A DNA stretch of 64,000 bases from Nesterenkonia xinjiangensis (GCF_013410745.1 NZ_JACCFY010000001.1:620001-684000); one strand, 5' to 3'; positions 9,006 to 18,073 are shown, numbered from the stretch's first letter. Translations and numbers: made by a program. The notes: generated from the sequence alone by a model not told the origin.

Positions 9006-9872
9006 ATGACCACCCTGCAGCCTGTCACCGACAGACCCCGCCGGCGTCTGCGCCTGCCCTCCCCCTCCCGGACCGCCGCCCTGCTGTTCATGGCCGTGGT
9101 AGCCCTCGCCGTGCTCGGACCGGTGATGTGGACGCTGTCCACCTCCCTGCGCGACCCGGCCGAGTCCTTCGACCTGCCCCCGCACTTCCTCCCGCTCAGC
9201 CCGGACTTCACGGCCTACCGGGAGGTCTTCACCCAGATCGACGTCACGCGGCTGGTGCTCAACTCGGCCCTGGTCACCGCGCTGATCGCCGCCGGACAGA
9301 TGCTCACCGCAGCGATGGCCGGCTATGTGTTCGCCCGGATGCGGTTCCGCGGCTCCACCCTGCTCTTCGCCCTGGTGCTGGCCACGATGATGATCCCGGT
9401 GCAGGTCACGATCGTGCCGGTCTTCATGCTCATCCGCGGGATGGGGCTGGCCGACACGCTGTTGGCGCTGATCATCCCGGCCGTCCCGACGGCCTTCGGC
9501 ACCTTCCTGATGCGCCAGTACTTCCTGAACCTGCCCGGCGACTATGCCGAGGCCGCCTCTCTGGACGGCGCCGGGCCCTGGCGGGTGTTCTTCTCCGTCT
9601 ACCTGCCGCTCTCCGCGCCGGGCATGGCGATCGTGGGCATCCTGGCCTTCAACTACCACTGGAACGAGTTCTTCCGGCCCCTGGTGCTCGTCAACTCCGA
9701 GGAGAACTTCACCCTGCCGTTGGGCCTGGTCTCCCTCCAGGGACATCTCGGCACAGGAAGCATCTCCGTGGTGCTGGCCGGCGTCGTGCTCTCGATGATC
9801 CCCGCGCTGATCGTCTTCCTCTTCGGCCAGCGCTACCTGCGCGAAGGCCTCACCGCCGGCGCGGGCAAATGA
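9006..9872 (+). CDS. Sugar ABC transporter permease, MalG/UgpE type
   Basis: 288 aa, six membrane helices; ATG 9006 preceded by GAAGGAG. The EAA loop is near residues 179-198 (DYAEAASLDGAGPWRVFFSV). The large periplasmic segment after helix 1 (DPAESFDLPPHFLP) is typical of this subunit. It pairs with the upstream MalF-type permease. The TGA overlaps an ATG at 9869 that opens the GH32 frame, so coupling to the enzyme gene is possible. Confidence 0.92.
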   Translation: MTTLQPVTDRPRRRLRLPSPSRTAALLFMAVVALAVLGPVMWTLSTSLRDPAESFDLPPHFLPLSPDFTAYREVFTQIDVTRLVLNSALVTALIAAGQMLTAAMAGYVFARMRFRGSTLLFALVLATMMIPVQVTIVPVFMLIRGMGLADTLLALIIPAVPTAFGTFLMRQYFLNLPGDYAEAASLDGAGPWRVFFSVYLPLSAPGMAIVGILAFNYHWNEFFRPLVLVNSEENFTLPLGLVSLQGHLGTGSISVVLAGVVLSMIPALIVFLFGQRYLREGLTAGAGK

Positions 9873-9916
9873 ACCAGCCCTTCACCTTCCTCCGACGCCC
9901 CTCCCGAAAGGACACG

Positions 9917-11266
9917 ATGACCAGCTCCACCCGCCAGCCCGCCGTCACCTCCCCCGCAACCGCCGGCTCTGCCCAGGATCCGGCCTTCCCGGTGGCGCAC
10001 CCCCGGCCAGCCCGCGGCTGGCTGAACGACCCCAACGGGCTGTGCCGCGTCAACGGCACATGGCACGTGTTCTTCCAGTTCAATCCGCACTCGGCGCGGC
10101 ATGAGCACATCCACTGGGGACACCTCTCCTCCCCGGACCTCGTGGAGTGGACCGAGGAGCCCGTGGCGCTGACTCCCAGCCCTGGAGGGCCCGACGTCGC
10201 CGGCTGCTGGTCGGGCGTCATGGGCTTCGACGACGGGGCTCCGATCGCCGTCTACAGCGGTGTCCAGGGCATCGAGAACGCCTCCGAGGTGACGCTGGCC
10301 CGGGGGTTTGCTGACCTGCGCGAATGGTCGCAGGAGCGTCATGTGGCCGCGCCCATGCCCGAGGATGAGCAGGTCGTCGCAGTGCGCGACCCGTTCCTGG
10401 TGACCATCGATGGGCGACGCTGGGCTCTGCAGGGGGCGGGGCTGGCGGACGGCCGGGCCGCGATCCTGCTCTACGACGCCGAAGAGCTGACGGACTGGAC
10501 GTACCACGGGGTGTGGCTGAGCTCCGATCAGGCGCCGGCAGCCCTGGACGCCGACATCTGGGAGTGCCCCCAGCTGGTCTGGTTGGACGACTCCGCGGTC
10601 TGGGTGCTGGTGGTCTCCCGCTGGCATCGCACCGACGACGGCGGCCACGAGCTCGACGACACCCGCGCTCTGCTCCTGGAGGTCGACCTGCCGGACCAGC
10701 CGCAGGACCTGCCCCGGCCACGCATTCTCGGCGAGTCCGAGGTGGATACGGGCTCCAGCTTCTACGCACCGCAGGTGCTCGCCGAGCCAGACCGGGCCCT
10801 GATGATCGGCTGGGCACGGGAACAGCGCGAACAGCAGGCCTGCGACGAGGCCGGCTGGTCCGGTCTGCTGACCTGGCCGCGTAAGCTGCAGATCCGCGAC
10901 GGCGCCCTGGTCAGCAGCCCTGCCGCCGAGTGCGAGGGATGGAGGCTCGGGCCTGCCCACCACGACGACGGCGCGGCCGTCCTGCTCCCCGAGGCCTGCG
11001 ACGTCGTGCTCCCGACCACACCGGAAGGGACTGTGCCGACCGTGGAGCTGCGCACCGCCGGGGACACGGATGCCGAGGCGGGACCTCCGGTCTACTCCGG
11101 TCCGGCGTCACGGATCGTGATCGACCGCTCCATCATCGAGATCTTCCGGGCCGACGGCCCCGCCTGCACCCTGCGGGCGTATCCTGCGGCGGACCAGCAG
11201 TGGGAGCTGCGCACCGGTGGCGCCCAGCTCAGCTGGTGGGCGCTGCGCCGGTGGAGTCCCGCCTGA
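9917..11266 (+). CDS. Glycoside hydrolase family 32 beta-fructosidase (sucrose/fructan hydrolase)
   Basis: 449 aa from ATG 9917, chosen because AAAGGAC lies upstream; an in-frame ATG at 9869 overlapping the permease stop would add 16 residues. GH32 catalytic residues are visible: nucleophile Asp38 in WLNDPNG, stabiliser Asp158 in VRDPF, and acid/base Glu216 in IWECPQL; a C-terminal beta-sandwich includes SRIVIDRSIIEIF. There is no signal peptide, so it hydrolyses imported sucrose, sucrose-6-phosphate or short fructans in the cytosol. With the upstream transporter it forms an uptake-and-cleave operon. Its 3' end overlaps the converging LacI-type gene by 38 nt. Confidence 0.92.
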   Translation: MTSSTRQPAVTSPATAGSAQDPAFPVAHPRPARGWLNDPNGLCRVNGTWHVFFQFNPHSARHEHIHWGHLSSPDLVEWTEEPVALTPSPGGPDVAGCWSGVMGFDDGAPIAVYSGVQGIENASEVTLARGFADLREWSQERHVAAPMPEDEQVVAVRDPFLVTIDGRRWALQGAGLADGRAAILLYDAEELTDWTYHGVWLSSDQAPAALDADIWECPQLVWLDDSAVWVLVVSRWHRTDDGGHELDDTRALLLEVDLPDQPQDLPRPRILGESEVDTGSSFYAPQVLAEPDRALMIGWAREQREQQACDEAGWSGLLTWPRKLQIRDGALVSSPAAECEGWRLGPAHHDDGAAVLLPEACDVVLPTTPEGTVPTVELRTAGDTDAEAGPPVYSGPASRIVIDRSIIEIFRADGPACTLRAYPAADQQWELRTGGAQLSWWALRRWSPA

Positions 11267-12269
11267 TCAGCCAGGTCTCGATGAGTTCGGGGACCGCACC
11301 CGCTGAGGGCTCACGTGAAGGAGCCGGGATCCCCTCAAGGAGGATCTCCATGGCCCGCCGCCCGATCTGCTGATGCGGCAGGGCCACTGTGGTCAGCGCG
11401 GGGACCACCTGGGCGGCCACATGAGCCTGATCGTCCACGCCCACCACGGAGAGGTCCCCCGGGATGTCCACCCCGCGGTGTGCCGCGGCGAGCAGCACCC
11501 CCACCGCCGTGCGGTCGTTCGAGGCCAGCACGGCGGTGGGAGCGGCTCCGCCGTCGAGCAGCGCGGAGGCGGCGCGGTAGCCGTCGTCAATGTCCCAGCC
11601 GCAGGGCACGACCCGATGCTCCGCCCCGGTGCCGGCCACAGCATCGAGGAAGCCCTCCCGACGGCGCGGGGTCGCCGGAGAGTCCTCGGTGCCGCTGAGC
11701 AGAGCGATATCGCGATGCCCCAGGTCGAGCAGGTGACGCACCCCCAGCCGCGAGCCCCCGGCTTCATCGGCGACGACGGCCGGCGCCCGGCCGGAGGCGT
11801 CCAGACAGTTGGCGAGCACCGCCGGGGCAGAGAAGAAGTTCTCCGCCGGATCGACGCTCACCAGCCCTCCGGTGGCCAGCATGAGGGCGTCCACGCTGCG
11901 GGCGAAGAACACCTTTGCCATCTGTCCGATGCGGGAGTCGTCCCCCGCGGTGTCGGCCACCATGATCATGTAGCCGGCCTCGCGCGCCACGGCGTCGGCT
12001 CCGCTGATGATCCCTCCGGCGAAGGGCGAAGTGACGATCTCATCGGTGATCACGCCCACCGTCCGCGTGCTGCGGCTACGCAGCGACTGCCCGACGCTCT
12101 GCGGAATGTACCCCAGCTCCTCGACAGCAGCACGGATCTGATCCTGGAGCACCGGAGCCACGTTGCCGTCGGCCCGGCCGTTGAGGACCAGGGAGACCGC
12201 GCTGCGCGAGGCGCCGGCGCGGGCGGCCACATCGGCGGCTGTGACCCGTCGGCGTCCCTGTCGCTGCAC
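11229..12269 (-). CDS. LacI family transcriptional regulator
   Basis: 346 aa, GTG start at 12269 with GGGGAGG just upstream (an ATG two bases earlier is out of frame). Residues about 8-60 are the LacI helix-turn-helix with hinge (TAADVAARAGASRSAVSLVL and LGYIPQSVGQSLRSR), followed by a periplasmic-binding-protein-like effector domain. It is convergent with the GH32 gene and overlaps its last 38 nt, so each transcript carries antisense to the other end. It probably represses the sugar operon through the inverted repeat at 6565-6582. The inducing sugar is likely sucrose or fructose-derived, by context only. Confidence 0.9.
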   Translation of the reverse strand: MQRQGRRRVTAADVAARAGASRSAVSLVLNGRADGNVAPVLQDQIRAAVEELGYIPQSVGQSLRSRSTRTVGVITDEIVTSPFAGGIISGADAVAREAGYMIMVADTAGDDSRIGQMAKVFFARSVDALMLATGGLVSVDPAENFFSAPAVLANCLDASGRAPAVVADEAGGSRLGVRHLLDLGHRDIALLSGTEDSPATPRRREGFLDAVAGTGAEHRVVPCGWDIDDGYRAASALLDGGAAPTAVLASNDRTAVGVLLAAAHRGVDIPGDLSVVGVDDQAHVAAQVVPALTTVALPHQQIGRRAMEILLEGIPAPSREPSAGAVPELIETWLIRRDSTGAAPTS

Positions 12270-12349
12270 ATCGCCTCCCCGCTGTCCGTTCCCCGGACCA
12301 GTCTAGTCGGGGCGGCGGCGGAGCACCGGCAGGGCACCGGCGGCCCGGT

Positions 12350-14461
12350 TCAGGCCGTGGCGCGTCCGTGCTTCAACTCGTCGCCCGAGTGGACGTCCCC
12401 GATGAGCTGCCGCTGCCGAGCGTCGGCGCTGTCCTTCCCCGGTCTGCCCTTGAGCACCTGCACCACGGACGGACGCGGCAGCGCGGACAGCCCGGGCTCC
12501 CGATACGCCACATAGTCGGGGAATGCCGAGCGCTGATCAGCCCAGGTGCCGTCCTCGCCAGGATGCTGGACGGCCACGAAGACGGTGCGCTCCTCATCGT
12601 GGATCACCGGGCCGCAGGTCTCGGCATCGGCCGGCACTGAGAGAAACTGCTCCACCTTCCCGCGGTTCTCCCCCTCCAGGTGAACTTTGAACAGTCCGTC
12701 GCACAGACCGATCCCGCTGGGGGCGCCGTCGGTGGAGATCCACAGGTTCCCCTGAGAGTCGAAGGCCACGTTGTCCGGGCAGGAGATCGGTGAGACCTGG
12801 TCCTCCGGGTATCCGCTGAAATAGGCGGCGTCGTCCGTGGAGGGATCGCCGCAGACCAACAGCAGCGTCCAGTCGAAGGCCGTGGAGGCTTGGTCCCCGC
12901 GCTCGGTGATCTCGACGATGTGACCGTCGCGGTTCTGCGCCCGCGGGTTGGGCTCGTCGACGTCGGCCGCACCGTCGGTGCCGCGCTGGGAGTTGTTGGT
13001 GCAGGCCATGTAGACCTTCCCCGTGTGCGGGTTCGGCTCCACGTCTTCGGGCCGGTCCATCTTCGTGGCCCCGGCGGCGTCGGCGGCCAGCCGCGTGTGG
13101 ACCAGCACCTCCTCGGCGGTGAAGCCAGCCACCTGCGGCTCCCCGTCGAAAAGCAGCGGCAGCCATTCCCCGGTCCCGTCGAACGCTCCATCGGAGGGCA
13201 GGGCGCCGGAACCGTCGATCTCCGACGCGGGAGAGTTCCCGGAGAACTTCGCGACGTAGAGGTCGCCCGAGGTCAGCAGAGTCTTGTTATGCTCCCGGTC
13301 CCCGTCGACGTAAGTCCCGTGGGAGACGAACTTGTACAGGTAGTCGAAACGCTCGTCATCCCCGGCGTAGGCCACCGCATGCCCGGACCCGGAGAGGATG
13401 ACGTTGGCGCCCTCATGCTTGAAACGGCCCAGGCTGGTGTGCTTGACCGGCGTGGACTCGGGGTCCCATGGGTCCACCTCCACGATCCAGCCGAAACGGT
13501 TCTTCTCGTTCTCATAGCCGGGGTTCCGGGTGTCGAAGCGGGGCTCGTCCTGCTCCCAGCCGCGGACCGTGGGCTCGGCGTCGATTCCGTACCGACGGTC
13601 GGCATCTGAGGTGCCCTCAGAGACGAAGTACCCGTGGAAGTTCTCCTCCCCGGAGAGGAAGGTCCCCCACGGGGTGAGTCCTCCGGCACAGTTGTTGAGC
13701 GTGCCGCGGACCGTGCGCCCCTCCGGGTCATCGGCGGTGGCCAGCAGCTCCGAACCGGCCGCAGGTCCGGTGAACGCGAACTCGGTGTCCAGCAGGAAGC
13801 GGCGGTTGCGCGCGCCCTCGACGTCGACCCGCCAGGCGTGGTTCCGGTTCTTCCGAGTGACCTCGACGATGCTCATCCCATGCGCGGCCATGCCCACGGC
13901 CCGGCGGACGGCGTCGTCGGTGCCGTCGGGGAACATGATGTCCTCATTGGTGTACTCGTGGTTGGAGAACAGCACAGCCCGGCGGCCCTTCGACCCGGGG
14001 ACCTCCACGATCTCCAGGTAGTCGTTGTTGTACCCGAACTGCTTCGCCTGGGCCTCGGCGGTCTGGTTCTCCACATCGAACTCCGGGGCGTCAGGGAAGA
14101 CCCTGTCGCCCCACCCGATGATCGGCTCCCAGGTGTACCCCTCGGGCACGATCAGACCGTCGACGTCGTGATGGACGGGATTGATCGGGGAGAACCTCAG
14201 CTTCGAGCCGGTCGCCGCCGCCGCAGGGGCGGGGCCCGTGCCGGCGGCAGCTCCCACCGCGAGGGCCAGCGCACCCGCCGCCGAGGCCCCGAGGAGCTGG
14301 CGTCGGGTCAGTGCCGCAGAGGCCACCTCGCGGAACGTCTCATTGCCGGAGGTGTTGCACACCTCCCCGGCACAGGCGTTGGCGCATTTCAAGGCGCAGG
14401 TGACGGCACTGCGCTTGCCGCGGACGTGGCCGAGCATGGGCAGCATCTCCCGGACGGGCAT
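12350..14461 (-). CDS. phoX: PhoX-family alkaline phosphatase (DUF839), Tat-exported
   Basis: 703 aa from ATG 14461 (GAGGAAG upstream); an in-frame start at 14503 would add 14 residues without a good RBS. The N-terminus has the Cys-containing leader typical of actinobacterial PhoX-like proteins (TCALKCANACAGEVC) and then a twin-arginine signal LTRRQLLGASAAGA near residues 50-65. PhoX enzymes are monomeric calcium/iron phosphatases that release phosphate from organic esters outside the membrane; conserved acidic/Arg stretches such as NPHTGKVYMACTNN and GNLWISTDG are visible. PHO-box-like repeats lie upstream at 14523-14545, fitting control by the RegX3-type regulator encoded in this window. 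Confidence 0.88.
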   Translation of the reverse strand: MPVREMLPMLGHVRGKRSAVTCALKCANACAGEVCNTSGNETFREVASAALTRRQLLGASAAGALALAVGAAAGTGPAPAAAATGSKLRFSPINPVHHDVDGLIVPEGYTWEPIIGWGDRVFPDAPEFDVENQTAEAQAKQFGYNNDYLEIVEVPGSKGRRAVLFSNHEYTNEDIMFPDGTDDAVRRAVGMAAHGMSIVEVTRKNRNHAWRVDVEGARNRRFLLDTEFAFTGPAAGSELLATADDPEGRTVRGTLNNCAGGLTPWGTFLSGEENFHGYFVSEGTSDADRRYGIDAEPTVRGWEQDEPRFDTRNPGYENEKNRFGWIVEVDPWDPESTPVKHTSLGRFKHEGANVILSGSGHAVAYAGDDERFDYLYKFVSHGTYVDGDREHNKTLLTSGDLYVAKFSGNSPASEIDGSGALPSDGAFDGTGEWLPLLFDGEPQVAGFTAEEVLVHTRLAADAAGATKMDRPEDVEPNPHTGKVYMACTNNSQRGTDGAADVDEPNPRAQNRDGHIVEITERGDQASTAFDWTLLLVCGDPSTDDAAYFSGYPEDQVSPISCPDNVAFDSQGNLWISTDGAPSGIGLCDGLFKVHLEGENRGKVEQFLSVPADAETCGPVIHDEERTVFVAVQHPGEDGTWADQRSAFPDYVAYREPGLSALPRPSVVQVLKGRPGKDSADARQRQLIGDVHSGDELKHGRATA

Positions 14462-14522
14462 CGTGGTGCTTCCTCTCACAGACGTGGGGCAGAACGCCTT
14501 CACGATTCCAGGGGCAGGAAGC

Positions 14523-14545
14523 GCCGGTGAGACGACCTGGTGAAC
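14523..14545 (-). promoter_or_regulatory. Candidate PHO box upstream of phoX
   Basis: On the minus strand GTTCACCAGGT (14545-14535) is followed 12 nt on by GTCTCACCGGC (14533-14523). Streptomyces PhoP and mycobacterial RegX3 recognise tandem 11-nt repeats beginning GTTCA. One repeat is good and the second degenerate, so this is a hint; its position about 60-85 nt before a phosphatase gene makes it plausible. Confidence 0.4.
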
Positions 14546-14675
14546 TCCCGGCGACGTTCGCGCGACATCGCGCTGACGTGGGATGCTCCTTCATGAGCTT
14601 CGGGACGAGCCGGTTCGGAGCGTCCCGCACGCGGTGTGGTCAGCGCGAGCCCTCAACTCGGCACGCCGAGTTATT

Positions 14676-14684
14676 GTGAATCAC
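14676..14684. promoter_or_regulatory. Short palindrome before the Fur-family gene, candidate autoregulatory site
   Basis: GTGAATCAC is a symmetric 9-mer (GTGA-A-TCAC) in the local AT-rich stretch TTATTGTGAATCACT, 25 nt before the GTG start. FurA/CatR-type regulators usually bind an AT-rich inverted repeat in this position and repress themselves and the following catalase. The symmetry is short, so confidence is limited. Confidence 0.35.
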
Positions 14685-14708
14685 TCAGATCTAGGGCAGA
14701 CTGGTCTC

Positions 14709-15221
14709 GTGAGCACGATGACCGACTGGCCCTCCCAGCTGCGCGAACGCGGACTGCGCGTCACCCGCCAGCGCCTGGCCGTGCTCGAGGCCGTGGCTCA
14801 GGACCCGCACCGTCCCGCTGAGGCGATCCACTCGCGGGTCACCGAACAGCTGCCTGAGATCACGGTGCAGTCGGTCTACACGGTGCTCCACGACCTCACC
14901 GCACGGGAGTTGCTGCGCCGCTTCGACCCTCCCGGCTCCCCGGCCTGCTACGAGACTCGCACCCACGACAACCACCACCACGCCATCTGCACCGCCTGCG
15001 GGCGCATCGAGGACGTCGAGTGCGTCCACGGCGAGGCACCCTGTCTGCAGACTCCGGCCGGACTGGGGATGACCGTGGAGGTCGCCGACGTCGTCTTCCG
15101 CGGGATCTGCGACGACTGCGCAGCGGCCCGCGCTCAAGGCGGAGCCGGAGAGCAGCAGTCGGCGCCCGACGCCTCCCCGGAGGGAACCCCCGCCTCCCGA
15201 GAGACCGCCTCCGCCCGTTGA
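14709..15221 (+). CDS. Fur family regulator (FurA/CatR/PerR-like)
   Basis: 170 aa from GTG 14709; ATG 14718 is three codons later and also possible. The winged helix occupies residues about 10-75 (LRERGLRVTRQRLAVLEAV). Metal sites: His-rich HDNHHHAICTACGRIEDVEC with Cys94/Cys97, and a second CxxC (CDDC) near residue 137, the structural zinc ligands. It is followed after 90 nt by a catalase gene in the same direction, the standard arrangement for peroxide-sensing Fur-family repressors. It is therefore probably a peroxide sensor rather than an iron regulator. The C-terminal 35 residues are a Ser/Ala-rich extension. Confidence 0.87.
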   Translation: MSTMTDWPSQLRERGLRVTRQRLAVLEAVAQDPHRPAEAIHSRVTEQLPEITVQSVYTVLHDLTARELLRRFDPPGSPACYETRTHDNHHHAICTACGRIEDVECVHGEAPCLQTPAGLGMTVEVADVVFRGICDDCAAARAQGGAGEQQSAPDASPEGTPASRETASAR

Positions 15222-15311
15222 CCCGCGCGTCCGGCCGCCCTGCGGACCAGCCGCGCCACCACGACCTACCGCATCCGAGAACCACCCAAGTAAGAAGAGA
15301 AAGGGACAGTC

Positions 15312-16775
15312 ATGACCACTGGCAACACCCCGCACGCCACCGGGTCGACGACCCAGGCCGGCATCCCGGCAGTGAGCGACCGTCATTCCCTCAGCGTGGG
15401 CCCCGATGGTCCGCTGCTGCTGCACGACCACCACCTGATCGAAACGCTGGCGCACTTCAACCGGATGAACGTGCCGGAGCGTCGCCCCCACGCCAAGGGC
15501 GCCGGCGCCTTCGGCACCTTCGAGGTGACCGAGGACGTCTCCCAGTACACCAAGGCCGACCTCTTCCAGCCCGGCCGCACCACCGAGACCCTGCTGCGCT
15601 TCTCCACCGTGGCCGGTGAGCTCGGCTCCCCGGACACCTGGCGCGACGTCCGCGGCTTCGCGCTGAAGTTCTACACCGAAGAGGGCAACTTCGACCTCGT
15701 CGGCAACAACACCCCGGTGTTCTTCGTCCGCGACCCCATGAAGTTCCCGCACTTCATCCGCTCCCAGAAGCGCCTCCCGGACTCCGGACTGCGTGACGGC
15801 CACATGCAGTGGGACTTCTGGACCCAGAACCCGGAGTCGGCACACCAGGTCACCTACCTGATGGGCGACCGCGGCCTGCCGGCCTCCTGGCGCCGCATGA
15901 ACGGCTATGGCTCCCACACCTACCAGTGGAACAACGAGGCCGGCGAGCGCTTCTGGGTGAAGTACCACTTCCTCAACGACGCCGGCTTCGACACCATGAC
16001 CAACGAAGAGGCAGAGAAGCTGGCCGGTGCGGACGCCGACTTCCACCGTCGCGACCTGTTCGATGCCATCGCCCGCGGCGAGCACCCCACCTGGACCCTC
16101 TACGTCCAGGTCATGCCGTACGAGGACGCCAAGACCTACAAGATCAACCCCTTCGACCTGACGAAGATCTGGCCTCAGGCGGACTACCCGCGCATCAAGG
16201 TCGGCACGCTGACCCTGAACCGCAACCCGCGGAACTTCTTCGCGGAGATCGAGCAGGCCGCGTTCTCTCCCGCCAACATGGTCCCGGGCACCGGCAACTC
16301 GCCGGACAAGATGCTGCTGGGCCGCAACTTCGCCTACGCGGACGCTCACCGCTACCGCATCGGTACCAACTTCCAGCAGCTGCCGGTCAACCGTCCGAAG
16401 AACGAGGTCCACTCCTACAACTTCGAGGGCAACATGTGGTACGACCACAGCGGCGACAAGCCGGTCTACGCCCCGAACACGGTGGAGGGTTCGACCTGGT
16501 CCGACGAACAGGGCCCGGTGGACAACGGCTGGGAGGCCGACGGCGAGCTGGTCCGCTCCGCCTACACCCTGCGCGAGCAGGACGACGACTTCACCCAGCC
16601 CGGCGTCCTGGTCCGCGAGGTCTTCGACGACGCCGCCCGCGACCGTCTGGTCGAGACCGTCTCCGGCGCCCTCGACGGCGTCCGCGAGCCCGTGCTCTCG
16701 AACGCCTTCCAGTACTGGAAGAACGTCGACGCCGAGGTCGGTCAGCGCATCGAGGACGCCGTCAAGAACGGCTGA
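15312..16775 (+). CDS. katA: Monofunctional heme catalase
   Basis: 487 aa, small-subunit catalase length; ATG 15312 after AAGGGAC. The catalytic His60 lies in [14 protein letters not shown], the catalytic Asn in [14 protein letters not shown] (about 132-133), and the heme-ligand Tyr region in [16 protein letters not shown] near 335-350. It dismutates hydrogen peroxide in the cytosol. It lies 90 nt after the Fur-family gene and is probably co-transcribed and derepressed by peroxide. A strong hairpin at 16838-16882 ends the unit. Codon use is strongly GC-ending, consistent with a highly expressed gene. Confidence 0.96.
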   Translation: MTTGNTPHATGSTTQAGIPAVSDRHSLSVGPDGPLLLHDHHLIETLAHFNRMNVPERRPHAKGAGAFGTFEVTEDVSQYTKADLFQPGRTTETLLRFSTVAGELGSPDTWRDVRGFALKFYTEEGNFDLVGNNTPVFFVRDPMKFPHFIRSQKRLPDSGLRDGHMQWDFWTQNPESAHQVTYLMGDRGLPASWRRMNGYGSHTYQWNNEAGERFWVKYHFLNDAGFDTMTNEEAEKLAGADADFHRRDLFDAIARGEHPTWTLYVQVMPYEDAKTYKINPFDLTKIWPQADYPRIKVGTLTLNRNPRNFFAEIEQAAFSPANMVPGTGNSPDKMLLGRNFAYADAHRYRIGTNFQQLPVNRPKNEVHSYNFEGNMWYDHSGDKPVYAPNTVEGSTWSDEQGPVDNGWEADGELVRSAYTLREQDDDFTQPGVLVREVFDDAARDRLVETVSGALDGVREPVLSNAFQYWKNVDAEVGQRIEDAVKNG

Positions 16776-16837
16776 TCCGCACTGATCCACGCTGATCCGC
16801 ATCGCGCGGATCGTGCGCTGAGCAGTCCCGCACACAG

Positions 16838-16882
16838 CAGGAGGCCCCTCCCCCGGCATGATGCCGGCGGAGGGGCCTCCTG
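16838..16882. terminator. Strong terminator hairpin after katA, facing an acidic lipoprotein gene
   Basis: 22-nt arms (16838-16859 and 16861-16882) complementary with one mismatch, containing AGGAGGCCCCTCC. It lies between two converging genes and can serve both. Confidence 0.8.
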
Positions 16883-16932
16883 TCTGTGAGGAGGGCGCGT
16901 CACGCAGACCGCGTCGCACCCGCCGAGTGGGA

Positions 16933-17247
16933 TCAGCCCTCCAGGCCGTCCTCCTCCTCAGCACCCTCGTCCTCGAGTCCACCCTCGGTGTCCTCGTCAG
17001 CGGGGTCATCCTCGAAGCCGGGGTCCTCCTCAGCCGGGTCCTCCTCCGGGAGGCCCTCGTCGGCCGGGTCCTCCTCCGGAGCACCCTCGTCAGCCGGGTC
17101 CTCCTCCGGAGCACCCTCCTCCTCGACCGGAGCGTCCTCGGGTGCCTCACCCTCGGTGTCGCAGGCAGTGATGCCGAACAGAGCCAGCGAGCCGACTCCG
17201 ACCGCAGCGGCCAGGGAACGAAGCTTGTTTGCGTCGGTTGCAGCCAT
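16933..17247 (-). CDS. Small polyacidic lipoprotein A
   Basis: 104 aa from ATG 17247, chosen because GGAGGTG lies upstream and a lipoprotein signal follows directly. Signal peptide residues 1-28 end in the lipobox ITAC with Cys29. The mature chain of about 75 residues contains no Lys, Arg or His and is almost only Glu, Asp, Pro, Ala and Gly, with tandem PEEDPADEG-type units. It is predicted to be disordered and strongly negative on the outer membrane face. The signal and first mature residues are nearly identical to those of the paralogue at 17867-18073. No known domain; a role in cation or wall binding is only a guess. Confidence 0.75.
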   Translation of the reverse strand: MAATDANKLRSLAAAVGVGSLALFGITACDTEGEAPEDAPVEEEGAPEEDPADEGAPEEDPADEGLPEEDPAEEDPGFEDDPADEDTEGGLEDEGAEEEDGLEG

Positions 17248-17866
17248 GATGTGCACCTCCGTGATCACGCATCGCATGTGATGCTCCGCGGACTCTCCGC
17301 GATTCTCTTCTCGGCCGCCCGGCAGGTGATCCGCAGCTGCGAACCGCAGTGCCGATCCGGACGGCTTGAGACCATCATGGACATATCCGAGGGGCTCCAC
17401 GAAAGTTGAGAGCGGCCTTTCCGGGGGACTCAGGGGAAGCTCTTACGAAGCATTGAGCACTTACACATGTTCGGCCGACTCTCTGATCAGATGCTGGACG
17501 AAGCAGCGATGTTCTGTCCAGGCCCGCTGGGAGACCCCTCCCCGCTTCCCGGCCGCGACAGGGCCCGCGCCCGCTCACTCCGCAGGGCTCGGCGCAGCAC
17601 CACCAGGGCGAGAGCCCACTCCGAGGAGGGGCGGACCAGACGCCGGCACGGCGCTGCGTGGCCAGGTACGCGTGGCCCGGTGCTGGCGGCCCGGTGCTGG
17701 CGGCCCGGCACACACAGATCGGCCCCGGCGGTTTGCACCGCCGGGGCCGTTCTTGGCCATCAGGGACGATCCGTGAAGATCAACCTGCAGCCATCGTCGT
17801 AACAGAAGAGGCCTGTGGGAAGCCGGAGCTTCCGAAGGGACCTCGATCGTCAGAGGAGACGAGGGA
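17248..17866. other. 619-bp stretch without a convincing gene
   Basis: Between two paralogous lipoprotein genes. It holds the leader of lipoprotein A (17248 to about 17400), two tandem copies of TGCTGGCGGCCCGG at 17681-17708, and the terminator at 17721-17748. Open frames here have no start with a ribosome-binding site and no recognisable protein. Confidence 0.5.
17721..17748 (-). terminator. Terminator downstream of lipoprotein B
   Basis: GGCCCCGGCGGT and its exact complement ACCGCCGGGGCC separated by TTGC: a perfect 12-bp stem with a 4-nt loop, 119 nt past the stop of the 17867-18073 gene. Confidence 0.65.
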
Positions 17867-18073
17867 TCAGCCCTCCTCTTCCTCCTCCATCGGGTCCTCC
17901 TCGGCCGGGTCCTCAGCCGGGTCCTCTTCCATACCCTCTTCTTCCTCGACCGCCGGGTCCTCTTCGCCGGTGTCCCCATTGGTGTCGCAGGCAGTCACGC
18001 CGAACAACGCCAGGGAACCGACACCGAGTGCGGCAGCCAGAGAGCGAAGCTTGTTGTCGTCGGTGGTAACCAT
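17867..18073 (-). CDS. Small polyacidic lipoprotein B (paralogue of A)
   Basis: 68 aa from ATG 18073 with GGAGGT upstream. The signal peptide and lipobox (LALFGVTAC, Cys29) match lipoprotein A almost residue for residue (DDNKLRSLAAALGVGS against DANKLRSLAAAVGVGS). The mature part is about 40 residues of Glu/Asp/Pro/Ala units such as EEDPAEDPAEEDP with no basic residue. The conserved signal and divergent low-complexity tails point to tandem duplication followed by repeat expansion or contraction. Function unknown. Confidence 0.75.
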   Translation of the reverse strand: MVTTDDNKLRSLAAALGVGSLALFGVTACDTNGDTGEEDPAVEEEEGMEEDPAEDPAEEDPMEEEEEG

